NCBI GenBank assembly: GCA_047495785.1 | Contig: JBLDXI010000026.1 | Coordinates: forward strand, 1,364,001-1,428,000 | Reading direction: 5' to 3' | DNA length: 64,000 nucleotides | Origin: Lepidodermella squamata | Taxonomy: Eukaryota > Gastrotricha | In this document: in pieces, positions 24,209 through 36,769 of the stretch | Numbering within the stretch: the stretch's first letter is position 1 | Layout of the letters: every line of letters begins with the position of its first letter | Position numbers and translations under genes: made by a program | The notes under the pieces: model-generated | Told to the model about the DNA's origin: nothing | The model's database searches: none | The model's input: the letters and a program-made list of their open reading frames with translations, nothing else

Positions 24209-25955
24209 TGCCACAGCTAAGAGACTGTGAATTATCATTCCGAAATATAACTTGGTCGTAACGTTATTCAAACTGATTATATGATGTCTATCGAACTTTA
24301 CGTGAATTATTTGCTCTATGCCGTTGATTTGTTTCTACGTTTATTCTTCGTGTTAGTTGATGTGAAGAGTGGTCTTTCATTGCGAATGCCGTTCCTGCAT
24401 TATTTGGTTTGATTCAAGCCGTCTAGCTATTGTAGACTCAATGGTATAGTGCATAATTACTTTAACCGGCAATAAACGATCGTTCTTGTCAGTCAAAAGC
24501 TTTTTTCTCCAAGTTAACCAAGTTAACCAGGCAAAAAAGTTGTTGCCTGAATTTTTGATAATTATACAACTTCACGTCGAGGTTCTAGGACTTTAGAGAA
24601 AGAGAGTAAAGAGCAAAGACATTGGATCATCGCAAGGAGAACAGAGCGTCATGACATCGGGGGATAAATCTGAAAGCCGCCAAATGATTCTCGACCCAAA
24701 GAAGCCTGAATTACTGTTTCACCACACCGCTATTCACTTGACAATACACATTTTAAGGAGAAATTATTTATTCGGGGGAAATGAATAGCTTTATCCACTG
24801 AACGAAAAGTGACATTCATGTTTCGCTTAGTTCAATAGCGCTACGATTCGACTTCTTGTCTGCAGACTACGCTTTCACATTGGACGTTGCTAAGAAATGT
24901 TCAGCGCCTAACTATAAATATAACTACGATTTTCAAGAATTCATATTGGATGGAGCGATATAGCCTTTAACGATATCAGAAAATAATCATGGATCGGCTC
25001 ACACTTGTCGGATGCCTTGCCACCAAATACTATTATGCTTTTAGACCACACGTGAGCTACGTATGCTATCATCGTCTTCATACATTTTCATCCTCTGTGT
25101 AATTAAAGCAAGGATTTCCGCACAAAGTGTTCCACTTCATGCTAAAGAAGGCCGTAACGTTCAAGAACTTCACGGAATATCCAACCGTGATTCGTCTCTG
25201 TCTGTGAGTCAAATTTTGGACCAAATTGGTATTGTCAGCATAACCCCATCAGCATACATTAGCATACGTTGATGTCAGATTATCATTCATGCGAGCGTCG
25301 TTTGTGACCATACTGAAGTAAAAGTGTGATCTAGGATCAACATTAGGTAGTATTTCGTGGATTTCGTAGTCACATTAGGCTTGACCTTCTATCTCATGAA
25401 AGGAGTCTGAATCCTCAAACATCAGAGTCATTTCGAAATCACAATTCACTCCTGCCCTGATGTGTTCACACCAAAGTAGCAAAAAATTCGAAAGCGTCGA
25501 CCCAAGGACACGATCACGAATTGACTGCCGAACGCGCGGTTTCTAACGACGCGCTTTAAAACCATGACACCTATTAAAATATAAATGTGTTTAAATTCTA
25601 TTTATTGTTACAGTAATTTATTTTTATTATTTAATATTGCTATGACAACGACGCCGGATTGTCGACCACGGAGTAGCGAAAACGGCTAAAGCAAGCGCGC
25701 AAGACATATCTAGTCCCTGGACGCTAGCCGTTGCTCCAGTTTGTGTAGTTGTTACATGTTTCAGAAGATCCAAACTTCCAATCCAAGAGCTGCTGGGTGA
25801 CAATAATGAGCTGCGCATATTCATCAAGCCTAGTTGCAGAACATGATAGGAATGCAGCCGAATTGTGTCAGATTCTCTCATCTTTTGCTTCTTTTCTTTG
25901 GTGTTGCAGAAGAACAATTTTCTCGCAATTAGGTTTTTAAGATACTAATCGCACG
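24209..25955. other. NOMO 3' flank and intergenic DNA
   Basis: A poly(A) signal AATAAA at 24471-24476 probably ends the NOMO transcript, giving a ~260-nt 3' UTR. Beyond it I find no gene I can support. A Ser/Thr-rich 96-codon frame on the - strand (25627-25917) ends just before a - strand AATAAA near 25600, but lacks any recognisable domain. Confidence 0.5.
24471..24476 (+). terminator. poly(A) signal of NOMO
   Basis: Canonical AATAAA 263 nt after the NOMO stop codon, the first such hexamer on this strand after the gene. Confidence 0.6.
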
Positions 25956-28900
25956 ATGACGGAAATTTTATGCAATTGGTTGAATAACGAAGCGAAAATA
26001 TCCAAAAATATTGGTAATCAATGGGACTAGTTTCCATGCGCAACCTAATTGTTTATTGGTTCTAGATATTGCTCACTTCGCATCTGAATTCGCATCTGGG
26101 TATTTAATTGGCGAATTACTGCATAAGTATGGTCTTCAGGAAGACTTCGATCAGTTTACGCCTACAACGTAAGTTTAGATATTAATTCAGCAGTACCTAA
26201 CAATTTATTTCGTGTATTCAAGGGCGAGTAATTCCAAGCTCAACAACTTCTCACGTATCGAACCGACTATTCATCTTCTCGATATTCCATTTGACACTCA
26301 AATAGCACGCGATATAATGGACGCTAAGCCAGGCGCTGCCGCTAAATTGGTTTACGAGCTTTTTATTGCACTGACGAGAAAAGAGCGGGCCGGTCTCACG
26401 GGAACTGCAATGGAAACCATGCGTCCTAAAGCGCCTGCTAAGTTGCATGCTCTTGCCGGCCAAGTATACAGAGACGTATGTTTGTCTAAATTTCGTTGTT
26501 ATTAAAGATTACGCTGATTAAATGGTTCGAATAGGATATTGAAACCGAGGTATCAATGATTACTTTTTTACCGTTATATAGCATTACAATAATAGTACTT
26601 CTGTAGTAAATTTCACATGAAGGCATGGCATGTGATAGCCTGATTAGCGTGCTATGGAACAACGGAAACATGAATATCATACGGATCTATTTACTTCCTA
26701 GTAACATATAAAGCATAAAATAACGAAATTATCATCAAGAGTCTGCATGATGATTAATTCTGCATGTTATACGAGTAGAATTTTCTTTCTTCTACTCTGA
26801 AATAGATAATACTTTTCATTTTTCGATTGAAATATTGAAATACCATTTTCATTTCAGGAATTATCTCGCAAAGTACCCAGGGAAAGTATTTTGCAGCTGG
26901 AGCGCATTAGTCAAACTTATAATGAACGGCAAAAGAAATACGAAGCTTTCAAGTTTAAAGAGAGATTGGAAGAAGACGAGCGTAGACGAAATGCTGTTGC
27001 GGATGCGCAAGAGAAAGAATCCCAGGAAAGAAAAAGGCGTCAGGCCCTACAAGCTGAGCTGTTCGCTCGCCTTCGCGCAGCCAAGTACGACGTTTCTGAT
27101 TTTGTTCCAACTCAAGCGCAGCTTAGCGAAGGAGAGAGACAAAATGCGAAACGTCTACGAGAATTACGCTCCGCAATGAAACATATTGATACATTTGAGA
27201 AGCGCCTAGAAGAAACCCGCCCAATGGTCGCGCTATCTGACGCCGAACTAGTTGCCTACGTGAAGAGAACGCAACAACTTCAAGAAATGGGCCTTGATAC
27301 TGACGAGTTCATGGCTCCAGATGTTAACTTGGAAGCCGTGGTTCAGAGCCAGAAAGCAGCCGCTGATAGCATGAATGATTATATGACTCGGATTAAGCGT
27401 CGGCTGAATGAAGAGCGAGCTGCTCGAGTCGAAAGAGAGAAACGCAGGAGGAAAGTGTTGCTTGATCAATTACGAGCTCGTGAGCAACAAGAGGAAGAAC
27501 GCCGTGAGCAGCTTCTATTAAATAGACTTTTGAGAAGAAGTCAACAAGAACGTAGAATTGCCGCCCAACTTCTGTCGATTCGCCGCGAGAAAGATAACAT
27601 TCGAGAAAATCGTCTTGCGGTGCAAAAAACTTATGCCGAAGCTCGAGAAGCCGAATTTAGGGCGGCTCTGGAGCAAAACGCTGCCATGTGTCGTTTAAAG
27701 GCTGCTGAGGATGAAGCAACTCTCATCGAAGCCAAGAGGACTCATCAGTATCTCCTCGAGCAGCGCCAGAAGGCTAAATACGAGAAACACTACGCCTCGT
27801 GCTGGGTAAGCTAGCTATTCAACAAAATCACATGTTTCATGCATTCCCATTTATAGGAATTATTCGAATCGGTCATCGATCTATCTTGTCGTTTTGCCGA
27901 GTATCGTCAAATGACAAACAAGAAGCCTGTTCCGTTGGGCCTGGCGAATGAGTGGAAGCGATTACTTATTGCTGGCTTACCTTTGTACGATTCTCAATCT
28001 CTGGTAGATTTGCCGCAAGAGGACATTAAACCTGTCTCGGAAATCGTCCCACCTCAAATTTTGTCATCAAACGCTCTGCAGCTGCTAGACCAGCTTGATT
28101 TCAGCGATTACTTGAGCAGCGAAGGAATATGGAAATATGTTGAGGATGGACCTATTGTTGAAGCTCCGATGCCAGACGCGCCTGTTCAGCAACAGCAGCT
28201 GAACCGAGTCTTGAAATTTGTCACTGACAAACTAGCAGCCGCTGCTTTTCCACCTCCGGTAAGATTTACCAAACATTGGAGTTTTATGAAAACTTGATTG
28301 CTTGTTTAGCCAAAACCCAAGACTGAAGCTCTGCCGCCAATTCGCTTGTTGGCTACCTTAGTTGGAAAGCCTTTTGCTGGAACTTCAACTGTTGGCATGG
28401 AGCTATTGAAGAACGAGCAAATCAAGCTTTTCACCCTCGGGGAGTTAGTCGACGCTGCCCTGAAATTGAGCGAAGAGCCTGAAGATGAAGAGGCCGAACT
28501 GCTGCCCCTCGCAGCCCCCGAGTCCGAGATGGAAAAGCCGATGGGAATTGATTCATCTAGCCGGCAACCCTCGAGCGATCAGCCACCCGATGTTCAAAAA
28601 GTACCCGAAAACCCACAGACTGGCGAGACTGCACCCGTCTCTACCGCTCCAACCCAGCCATCAACTGTCCAACCGGCTCAGCCTGGCGTAGAGCAAGACG
28701 GAACAGTTGTGACTGAAAGCGAGCCGCCACCGCCTCCACCAGTTGATGAAAAATTACTTTTCAGACGAAAGCGGAAAGATCTTGCGTGCCAACTAGCGGC
28801 TCAGATAAAATCGGGCCTACCGGTCCCAACTGAAATTTTAGCCCAGCTCGTCGTCGACGAACTGCGTGCGATTCCGGAGGATGAAAGCCGCAACGAAATC

Positions 28901-31900
28901 GTGATAATCACCGGGTTTCCGTCGACTTTGAACGAAATTCGCCTATTTCAATCTATTGCGAGCGGATTTGATGGAGCTGAGGAGGGTATGGCCGACGCAG
29001 CGGCTGTCGCCGTTCTACAGCAAGGTCCAAAGCCGAAATTCCTGGACTTATGCATTGTTCTAGATTGCCCCGATGAGGTCTCCCTTGCGAGGAATGCGTT
29101 GATCAACGGAGGTTCGGATCCTAGTGCCATAAATCCTAATAGCCAGGGTCTGGAACAACGTCTTGTTTGGTTTTCCGAACGTTGGCCTGAGGTTGAGGGC
29201 TATTTAGCTAAGAATAACGTGAAAATTCAACGCATTGACGCGTCGAATTCTGTTGAGGAGGTGACTATTGCTGCCTTATGGACAATTGAGCAAAGAATTT
29301 CCGAGGTAAGTAAAAAAAATTGAAAGAATTTCGTAAAATTGACCGATTTAAACTTGACAGCTCGAAGCTCCTCCTCCGCCACCACCAGAACCAGAGCCTG
29401 AGCCGGAACCTGAGCCAGCTTTACTGGAAGTTGTGACCGAAGCTCCGCCACCTACCCCACCTCCTCCTACTCCTCCTCCGCCAGGTTTGATCAAATTTCC
29501 GAGATATTTGGTGCAAAAAAATCACCATTTTTACTTCGTTATAGAATTTTGTTCAATTGCACATACATTTGAGTTTTGATAATTTTTATGTTAATTGCAC
29601 ATGTTCAGCTCCAGCGGCGAAAAAGGGCGATAAAGGGAGAGCGAAAAGCCCGAAAGGCGGCGACAAATCAGGGAAAAAGGCGCCTGGTAAGAAAGTAGAA
29701 GGTTCGCACTTGAGTTGCTGCTTTTTTAGTTTTTACTTTATCCGCCTGCATGCTTCGCTTTTGACCATTCAAGGCAATTGCATCGTACCTATTGGCTAAA
29801 TTATTTTCCGAATTTTTGCAGGATCTCCCAAATCGCCGCCTAAATCGCCGAAAGGCGGCAAAAAAGGTGGCAAAAAGACGCCGGAACCCGAACCAGCCCC
29901 GGTTTCAACCGCGCCCCCAGTTCCACCTGGGCCAACCCCTGATCAAGTTGAGTGGGTTTTCGTCGATCGCCCAATCACTCAAGAAATTACCGTCGTTCTC
30001 GCTGAAATTTGGCGCAATGCCGTTGCAACTTACGGACTCGATTGCCAGAGAGCATTAAGGTAGATTTATCGCTAATCAACGAAAATTTTATTTAACATCC
30101 TCGTTTCTTAGGGGAATTCGTTTGGAACGAGAGCAATTGGTTCGATTTTTGTACCGAGTTCGTGTCGACTTGGCAACTATGCTTCAGCAACCTGATACAA
30201 AACGCGATTTCGTCGCCGTTTTCTGCCGAGATTTTAACAATTCAATCTCTGGTGACATGCGAGTTGTCGATGATGAAACTCGTTCCGAGCTGCACCAACG
30301 CTGCGATGATCTGCGCGATAGATTATGGGCGATTTGCGAGCGGAAACGAGCCGCGGCCGAAAAGCGGCGCATGGATATTGCAACGAGTGGCTGGCTGGAA
30401 GAGCGCGTCAGCATTGTTTTGAATCACTTGATTCGGCTGATGCAGGCTGAAATCGATCGATTCCACGCCGGAGTTTGCATGTTGCGCGACTATTACCGGG
30501 CTATGGACTCGCCGATTCCGGAAAGCTACGTCCACCCAGCTGTGAAATTGCCGCTTTATCAGCTGCCCTCCGAGGAATCGCTACTCGCTGAGTTGGGCGT
30601 TGAAACAGCGTCGCCAAATCCGGTTGAACAGCAAACGACTCAGAGCCAAATTTCGACGAGTGCTCAGCCCCCGCGGCCGGATAGCCGTAGTAGGTCGAAG
30701 AAATCAAGGAGCCCGAAACCATCAGGCGAACCTGACCCTAATCCAAGCGTGGTTCAAGCAGCTTCAACCGTTCCTATCAACCTTGAAGTATTTTTAAGCT
30801 GGATTTTTTCGCACGATTTCAACGATTTGTTGTAAATTAGGTGATTCCGAGACGTCCACGAGAATTGCAGCCAACTATAACGTCGCTGCCCGAAGCCTTG
30901 GCGCCTGGGGATAAGAAACGCCGCCCTTCAGCTGGGAAACGGCCGGCTGAGAAGAAGGGCAAAGGTATGGTGAACAACATAAGGGCTCTTAACGCATTGA
31001 TTCTAATTTTCAAGAACTAATGCCTTGTTGCCCTTAGCCTTAACTTTATTTATCGAGCCAGAGAGTGATGAAGAAGATGAAGGTTTATTTATCGCATGAC
31101 CGAATCGATGTTTCGCACTGTAGAATTTTCTCTTGATAATGGAAAAAAATGATGTGAATTCGACCAAAAATTTCGTCTTCTCGTACGTCTAGCGCGCGCA
31201 CAAGCATCCAGAGCCGATAACACAAGTAAAACCCCGAATACAGATCGACAATTTTTCCCTTTATTCTTTCTATATATACCTGCTTGTTTGAATGCCGTGT
31301 TTCGCACCTTTTTGAATGCTCTTCTTTATATATCAATATTTGGAAAATTTTCCGCTTGATATTATGAATTTTCTCGCACTCAAGGTTTTGTGGTTGAATC
31401 AATGAATTATGTGATGTTTTGCGCATTTTTTGATCGCGAATGTAGCACATAGAAACGCAGCCGATTTTTTGAACCTTGCTTGCATTCCACCCTTGTTACG
31501 CCTGAATTAGATTTCCGGAATTCTGATTTTTTTATCGAATTTTTCAGGGAAAGACGCGATGACCCTACTTGCGGAAGCTAGACGTATCGAACCGTCGCAA
31601 ACGTTGCCGAGCGATTTAGAGCTTCGTTTGTTGTTCGATTCGTGGTGGGGCGCGTTTTCATCTGTCCATAATTTGTCGACTATCGAACAAATTATGACGG
31701 AAAAAGAGCGAGAAGCCGCCGAGGAAGCTCGCGTGGCCATGCTAACCGAACGAATGGCCGCTGCGGGAGTTGCAGCTGCCGAAAAAGAGAAGGAAAAGGA
31801 GAAAGATAAGAAGAAAGCCGGCGCTAAGGGCGGTAAACGATCACCATCTCCGCAAAAAGGCCGATCGCCATCCCCCAAAGCCGTGATCAATCCTGGAGAT

Positions 31901-34692
31901 TTAGGTAATGTTCTGAAAAAAAAATCGAAATTCAAATTCAAAATTTTAATTCCAGATTCTGGAGAAACCCCGGAAGAGAAGGAAAAGCGGATACAAAAGG
32001 ATAAAATGCGCCAGGAATTTCTATTCGCAATCGACACTGATGGTAATATTTTTGATGGATTAATTTTTCTCGAAAAAAATTGGTTTACTAAACAGAACGA
32101 GCCACAAAAATTCGCCTTGAAATGATCAAAGCCCGTGGTCAAATAATAATCGAAGAAATGAAACGAGCATCGGCTACCTCGTTGGACGCTATGACTGAAA
32201 TGGCCGGTCAGCGGTTTTTGTTCGAAATGACAGCGGTTGACCAACTGCTGGCCTACATGCGCAACTGCATCGAGCAAACCTCGCCGTTGAATGCCGACTT
32301 GATTTTAGATGGCGACAAATTTTGGGCACTTTTCGGCGATGAGCGAACTCAGGCGAGCCGATTTTTACGCACTGCAACGTTACCACTTCCGGCTCCTACG
32401 GTAATATTTCATTTCCCGGTGTTTCCTATGTAAATTTAATTTAATTTTAAGATGGATTCTATGTTGACGATGCCGGGGCCGATTGAAATATCGAATACGC
32501 CTGATGTTGGGCAAACATTTCCGATACAACAGCTATACACTTTGCACCAGCAATTTGTCCGGTTCGCCCCGTCCGGTATCATGGAAATACGGGCGTTTGA
32601 AGAGCTGGTTAGGGATGTTGGCTCTGAATTATTTTCTTCGGCTGGCAACGCCCCGCTGGGCGGACCTACTGGATCTAAGCGGCAGCTGCTCAGTCCAACG
32701 GCAGTTGGTAAGAATTTTTCAATTTGCTTCCTGTTAAAATTATCTTCCTCAACTAAATTGGTTGATTTTGTGTACTCAATAATTGCTACAAAAATTACGC
32801 ACATTCAATAGCAAAAAATTCTCGTGACTCGTATTAGACCGACGCACTGCTGGCTATAAAAAAATGTATCACATTGGTTTACTGCCCTTTTTTATTTGTG
32901 ATGCATCTGCTCGTCGTGATTTAACAATACCTCATTTTCAATTATGTCTTCACTCATTTGGGCGCGCTAAAACTTCGTAATGGTCTAAACATCACTCTCG
33001 AGGCCTTTATATTTAAAATATTCACTTTTCGGCCTATGGCTTGGTGTAAATTTTCAACATCCTGGTCTGAAATTTTATTTCCGGCCAATTTCTATATTAT
33101 TATGAAACCCCTATAGGTTAAAGAAATTATTTAGAAATGCCCAAAATAGGTCGAAGAAAACTTATTGGGCGCAAGAGAAAGGGCAAGGGTAAAGGTAGCT
33201 ACGTCAAGAAGGCTGATCGATTGCCTGCCCTTGAAGTATCGCAAGATTCTATCGAGCAATCAACCGACAGTTGCAACTCATCAACCGCCTCATCCATGTC
33301 GCCGATAAAGCTGAAAATTCCACGGTTTCACATCGCGAACGATTCTAGTAGTAATAACAGTGGCTATTGGCAGTCAAAGTACCCGAAGATTGACTCGTCG
33401 TCAGGAAAACCGAAAATAACAATAACTTTGAGGTTCAAGTCGAAATGTGATGAAGCACCTCTCGATCTTTCATTCCCGAAACCGTTGCCTAGAATAGATT
33501 TATGGGAGGATGAGGATGAAATTATTCCGCTGGATTTAACTCTACCTAGATCATCCGATCAATAAAAATTGAAGCGTTTTTAATATGAAGTTTTAAATCG
33601 AGTGATGGAAATAAAAAATGGATTTTCTGGAGAAATAATTTGTTTATTTTTTTTTTCTAGCCGAGTTGGCTCAGATGGTGGCAGTCGACGGAGATTTCGC
33701 CGATTGGCGCCTGTTACTGCTCTGTCTCGCCCACCCCTGGCCAGTCCCGAGCCGGTCTGACATCGTTACGATGCTCATCCGCTTCCGAGACATGGACCAG
33801 CGCCGCCTGTCCTCGCTATCCCGGCCGCAATACAACCGCGTTGAGTTGTGGTTCGCAGGCAGTCCGATCGAGCAAGCTTTCTCGACTAAAGACCTGAACG
33901 CCCCCAAACGACCGCCATCAGCCGGCGACGTTGTGTGGCGGGGCGGCCTGGCTCAGCCTGCGCCGCAGCAAAGCAACTCGCAGGAGTCGATCTCACCAGG
34001 CGATGCCCGTCTACAGCAGTTCCGCGACTTCTTATTCGACATATTTTCAGAACAGCCGCATGGCGCCGATTTGCCACCACACATGCAGCAGCCTCGTATT
34101 GATTACGTGACAATGTTGTCCTATGTCGCGCGTGTTCCAGATGGCACGGATTCGTTGGTGAAAATGTTGTCGCTAGCCCTGGCTGATCACATAACGACGA
34201 GCAAGTCGGCGAAATCTGTATCGTCGAAGGGCCAGCAGGACGCGTGGAATTCGTCCGTCCTGCGCCTGGCGGCTGATGCGAGCCGCGAGGGCCTTCGCGT
34301 GCCTATTGAACCGCTTTTCCGCGTGCTGTCCACCCACATTCGCATGCGGGCGAGCCACAGCCGCGTTGGAGATGCGGCGGCTAAGGAAGAGCGCGTGCTT
34401 AAGGTGAGTGGCTGTGAGACTCAAAATAAGTCTTTTTTTATCGATTTTCTATAGGAAAAACTGCAAAGTGTTTTTGCCGAGTTGAATTTCGGCCGAGCTC
34501 CGGATGATGCTGTCTCTGTTGGTGTCTTATTGAAGCACCCTGTTACTGAGGAAATTATGAACGCGGCTGCGGCAAATTTCCGCGCGCCGGTAAGTACTTG
34601 AATTTTTTTAATCATAAGTTCGAATTTTTTCATTTTTTTTCCAGCATCCGAAATCAGTGTTCCGAGTGTTTCAAGAAATGGATAAGGAATAG
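25956..34692 (+). CDS. SPEF2: sperm flagellar protein 2 (SPEF2/CPC1)
   Basis: Axonemal protein of the central-pair C1b projection, needed for motile cilia and sperm tails. Nineteen exons join in frame to about 1991 aa: 25956-26013, 26066-26168, 26223-26475, 26858-27805, 27857-28258, 28310-29305, 29361-29484, 29609-29686, 29822-30059, 30112-30787, 30841-30964, 31038-31082, 31548-31904, 31956-32042, 32096-32400, 32452-32707, 33661-34403, 34455-34589, 34645-34692. The N-terminus is a CH-like domain (MTEILCNWLNNEA). A long Arg/Glu/Gln coiled coil follows (exon 4). Exon 6 holds a degenerate adenylate-kinase-like region preceded by acidic and Pro-rich linkers. Exons 7-9 encode Pro/Glu and Lys/Gly/Ser-Pro low-complexity sequence. 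Later exons match the C-terminal SPEF2 region (FLFAIDTDG; FWALFGDE). Exons 7, 8 and 12 are small. Intron 16 (32708-33660) hosts a separate gene. Confidence 0.93.
33137..33565 (+). CDS. nested intronless gene with two CtBP-binding-like motifs
   Basis: A 142-aa ORF on the same strand as SPEF2, wholly inside its intron 16. I do not recognise a family. The first 30 residues are strongly basic (MPKIGRRKLIGRKRKGKGKG), consistent with a nuclear or nucleolar signal or RNA binding. The middle is Ser/Asn-rich. Then come two similar segments, SPIKLKIPRFHI (~55-66) and KPKITITLRFKSK (~91-103). The C-terminal third has PLDLS (108-112) and PLDLT (131-135), which match the PxDLS motif bound by the corepressor CtBP, separated by an acidic patch. 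AATAAA at 33561 overlaps the stop codon and another lies at 33610, so it has its own 3' end. Reading it as an extra SPEF2 exon is unlikely because it ends in a stop with no flanking in-frame splice sites. A small nuclear corepressor adaptor is an inference from the motifs only. Confidence 0.6.
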   Translation: MPKIGRRKLIGRKRKGKGKGSYVKKADRLPALEVSQDSIEQSTDSCNSSTASSMSPIKLKIPRFHIANDSSSNNSGYWQSKYPKIDSSSGKPKITITLRFKSKCDEAPLDLSFPKPLPRIDLWEDEDEIIPLDLTLPRSSDQ

Positions 34693-34795
34693 AAGATCTT
34701 GACTTATTGTTGCCACAAAAATATTTTATTCTCCGCATCTCATTCTGTGATTTTTATGAATTTATCAAAAATATTATATTATGATACTCAACGAA

Positions 34796-34801
34796 AATAA
34801 A
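34796..34801 (+). terminator. poly(A) signal of SPEF2
   Basis: AATAAA 104 nt after the SPEF2 stop. It lies just before the stop codon of the convergent gene on the other strand (34854), so the two 3' ends nearly meet. Confidence 0.55.
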
Positions 34802-34853
34802 ATTTGGTCTTATCGCACCAGGTTGATTTTTTAAAATGGCTATAATTAAATAT

Positions 34854-35992
34854 TTAGCCGATTGTCACAGCGTGTAATTGTTGCCGCCGGTGTCTATTGA
34901 TCGGCGGTCGATAAGAATAAGTCGCATCCACCCTGGAAACTCGCCCACTGATGCCGCTCATTTTGCCGCTGCCGTCGTAGTTGTTGACATCGAGATGAAG
35001 CTTGAATTCAACGCTTGGAATCGATAGCCGTGTATTTTGCTTCTTGACAGCTGGAACCACCGGTGTGGGGCTATAATAATAAAAATATTTAAAATATTAA
35101 TCAAGAAATAGAGAAAATACTTACTCGGATTCTGAAACAACGGCGTTAGGAATAGCCTCGATAGAAGGTGAGGACGAATGCTGCATATCGTGTTTTGAGC
35201 ACACGCGGCTGTGACGGTACGGCTGTTGAAGTTCGGGAGCACTTACGCAGCCCTCAGGTATTTCAAATGGAACAGAAGCCCGGAAGTCTGAAAGCAAACA
35301 TTTTCGAAAATATTTGTAATTTTAGTTGAATTCAAGCTATTACTATCACGATTGGAGCTTCTTGCATAAGACTCGACCCAATGTCCACCATTTGAGTTAT
35401 TCGCATTGGACACAGCGGCGCTATTTGCTTTGTCGATTTCTTGAAAAATCGCCGCAAAGCCGAACACTCGTTCTTCGTTTGCAGTCCGAACGACATATTT
35501 CCTCATTTGCTCAAGTCTTTGCAAAAGATCCGGAAGCACGTTATCACTCATTTTATGTCGAGATTTTGCAGGAGGTGGCGGTGTTGAGTCTTCATTTTCT
35601 TGGCTGCTGTTGTTAAAATAAGTAACAGCATTCTCATCGGTATTCGCATTTTCAGCGGGATTATTCACAGGTTTGCCATTGTATGACGAGGTTCTCTTCA
35701 GAATTTGTGCGCGCGATTTTTGCTGCGAAGCCGGTAATTTGTGCTTACTAGCTTTAGGCGTGTTTGGCGGTCGATTCGATTTAGCTTTGAGTGGAAGCGC
35801 TGACAAATCGCCTTGTAGCGGGTCTGGGTAAGGAAACTCTTCAGGCGCAGGTACATCCAAAGGCCAACGATCGATTTTGTGTTCAAGTACCACGATCAAA
35901 GAGCCTTCTATTCGAGTCACCGTCGGACCGGTGTTATGATCAGGATTTATTGCAGCTGATTTCCGACGAGCTGATACTTGATTGTTACCCAT
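34854..35992 (-). CDS. unrecognised basic, low-complexity protein
   Basis: Three exons join in frame. The first contains MGNNQVSARRKS (ATG at 35992) and runs to a donor at about 35344 (CGTGATA|GTAATA). The second (about 35287-35127) begins NFRASVPFEIPEGCVSAPELQQPY. The last ends at 34854 with YSYRPPINRHRRQQLHAVTIG. The frame stays open upstream to an ATG at 36184, so the true start is uncertain; MGNN is favoured because the extension looks unlike coding sequence. The only ordered-looking part is LPDLLQRLEQMRKYVVRTANEERVFGFAAIFQEID, probably a helical or coiled segment. The rest is Pro/Ser/Asn/Lys-rich and probably disordered. I do not recognise the family and propose no function. It converges on SPEF2 with 161 bp between stops. 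Confidence 0.6.
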
Positions 35993-36769
35993 TCTCCTAT
36001 AGCCGATAAAGTGCCTAACCATTGTTATTAAAAGAAAAATATAACGGTGTTTGTGAACGGTTCGCAAAGAAATGATATGGCTAAGAGTAGTATTTGCAAT
36101 CATCATCAATAACTTCCTTGAGAAAACAGATATTGCTGCGTCGTAAGAACGACAGCGCTTCAACCTTGTTATTTTAGTGATCATCGATTAGCATGCTACT
36201 CAAGCCGCATGAATAAAAAATTAAAAATTGCGTAAAAAACTGCAGTTACCAAGATAAATTATCGACTGAGAATTTAACGTGGGAAATAATAATAATAAAA
36301 AATGCGTTATACACTTTTCTATCGTGCACATTGGGCATTATTATATAGTGTGCACGACGGCCGTGCACGATGAAAATGTCAGTCTCACTTTTGTCAGGCT
36401 TTAAAAATCATTTCGGTCGATTTTAAAAATAACCGGGCAGAATAAAACGGTTAAATTTTATATCAGCATTATCGGGCTAAGGAGGTCTATGTAATGGATC
36501 AGATCATTTATTTACAATTTGTCGCGTTTAGAATTTAGCTGTGCACGACGGATCTTGCACGACCTAGTAAGGACCAGTAATTAAATCGCCGATAATTACC
36601 GCGCCCGTACTCAAACATATATAATATAGGGAATAGTGCGCGCACCTTGATAGGTTATTAGCGCGCGCGGGACGCTGTACTCAAACATGAAACCGTATTT
36701 ATTACCTTAAAAATCGGTAAAATCAGAAATAATATTTCTTGTTTTGAGATTTTAATTTTAATTTTTATT

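Noticed and set aside
25627-25917. Possible small GPI-anchored protein on the - strand
   Set aside because: Ser/Thr-rich with a hydrophobic C-terminus and a nearby AATAAA, but no cysteine framework, signal peptide or upstream exons that I could connect.
33137-33565. Alternative last exon of SPEF2
   Set aside because: Would need an acceptor in the right phase; the ORF has a clean own ATG and the preceding TTTAG-like sites do not keep the SPEF2 frame convincingly.
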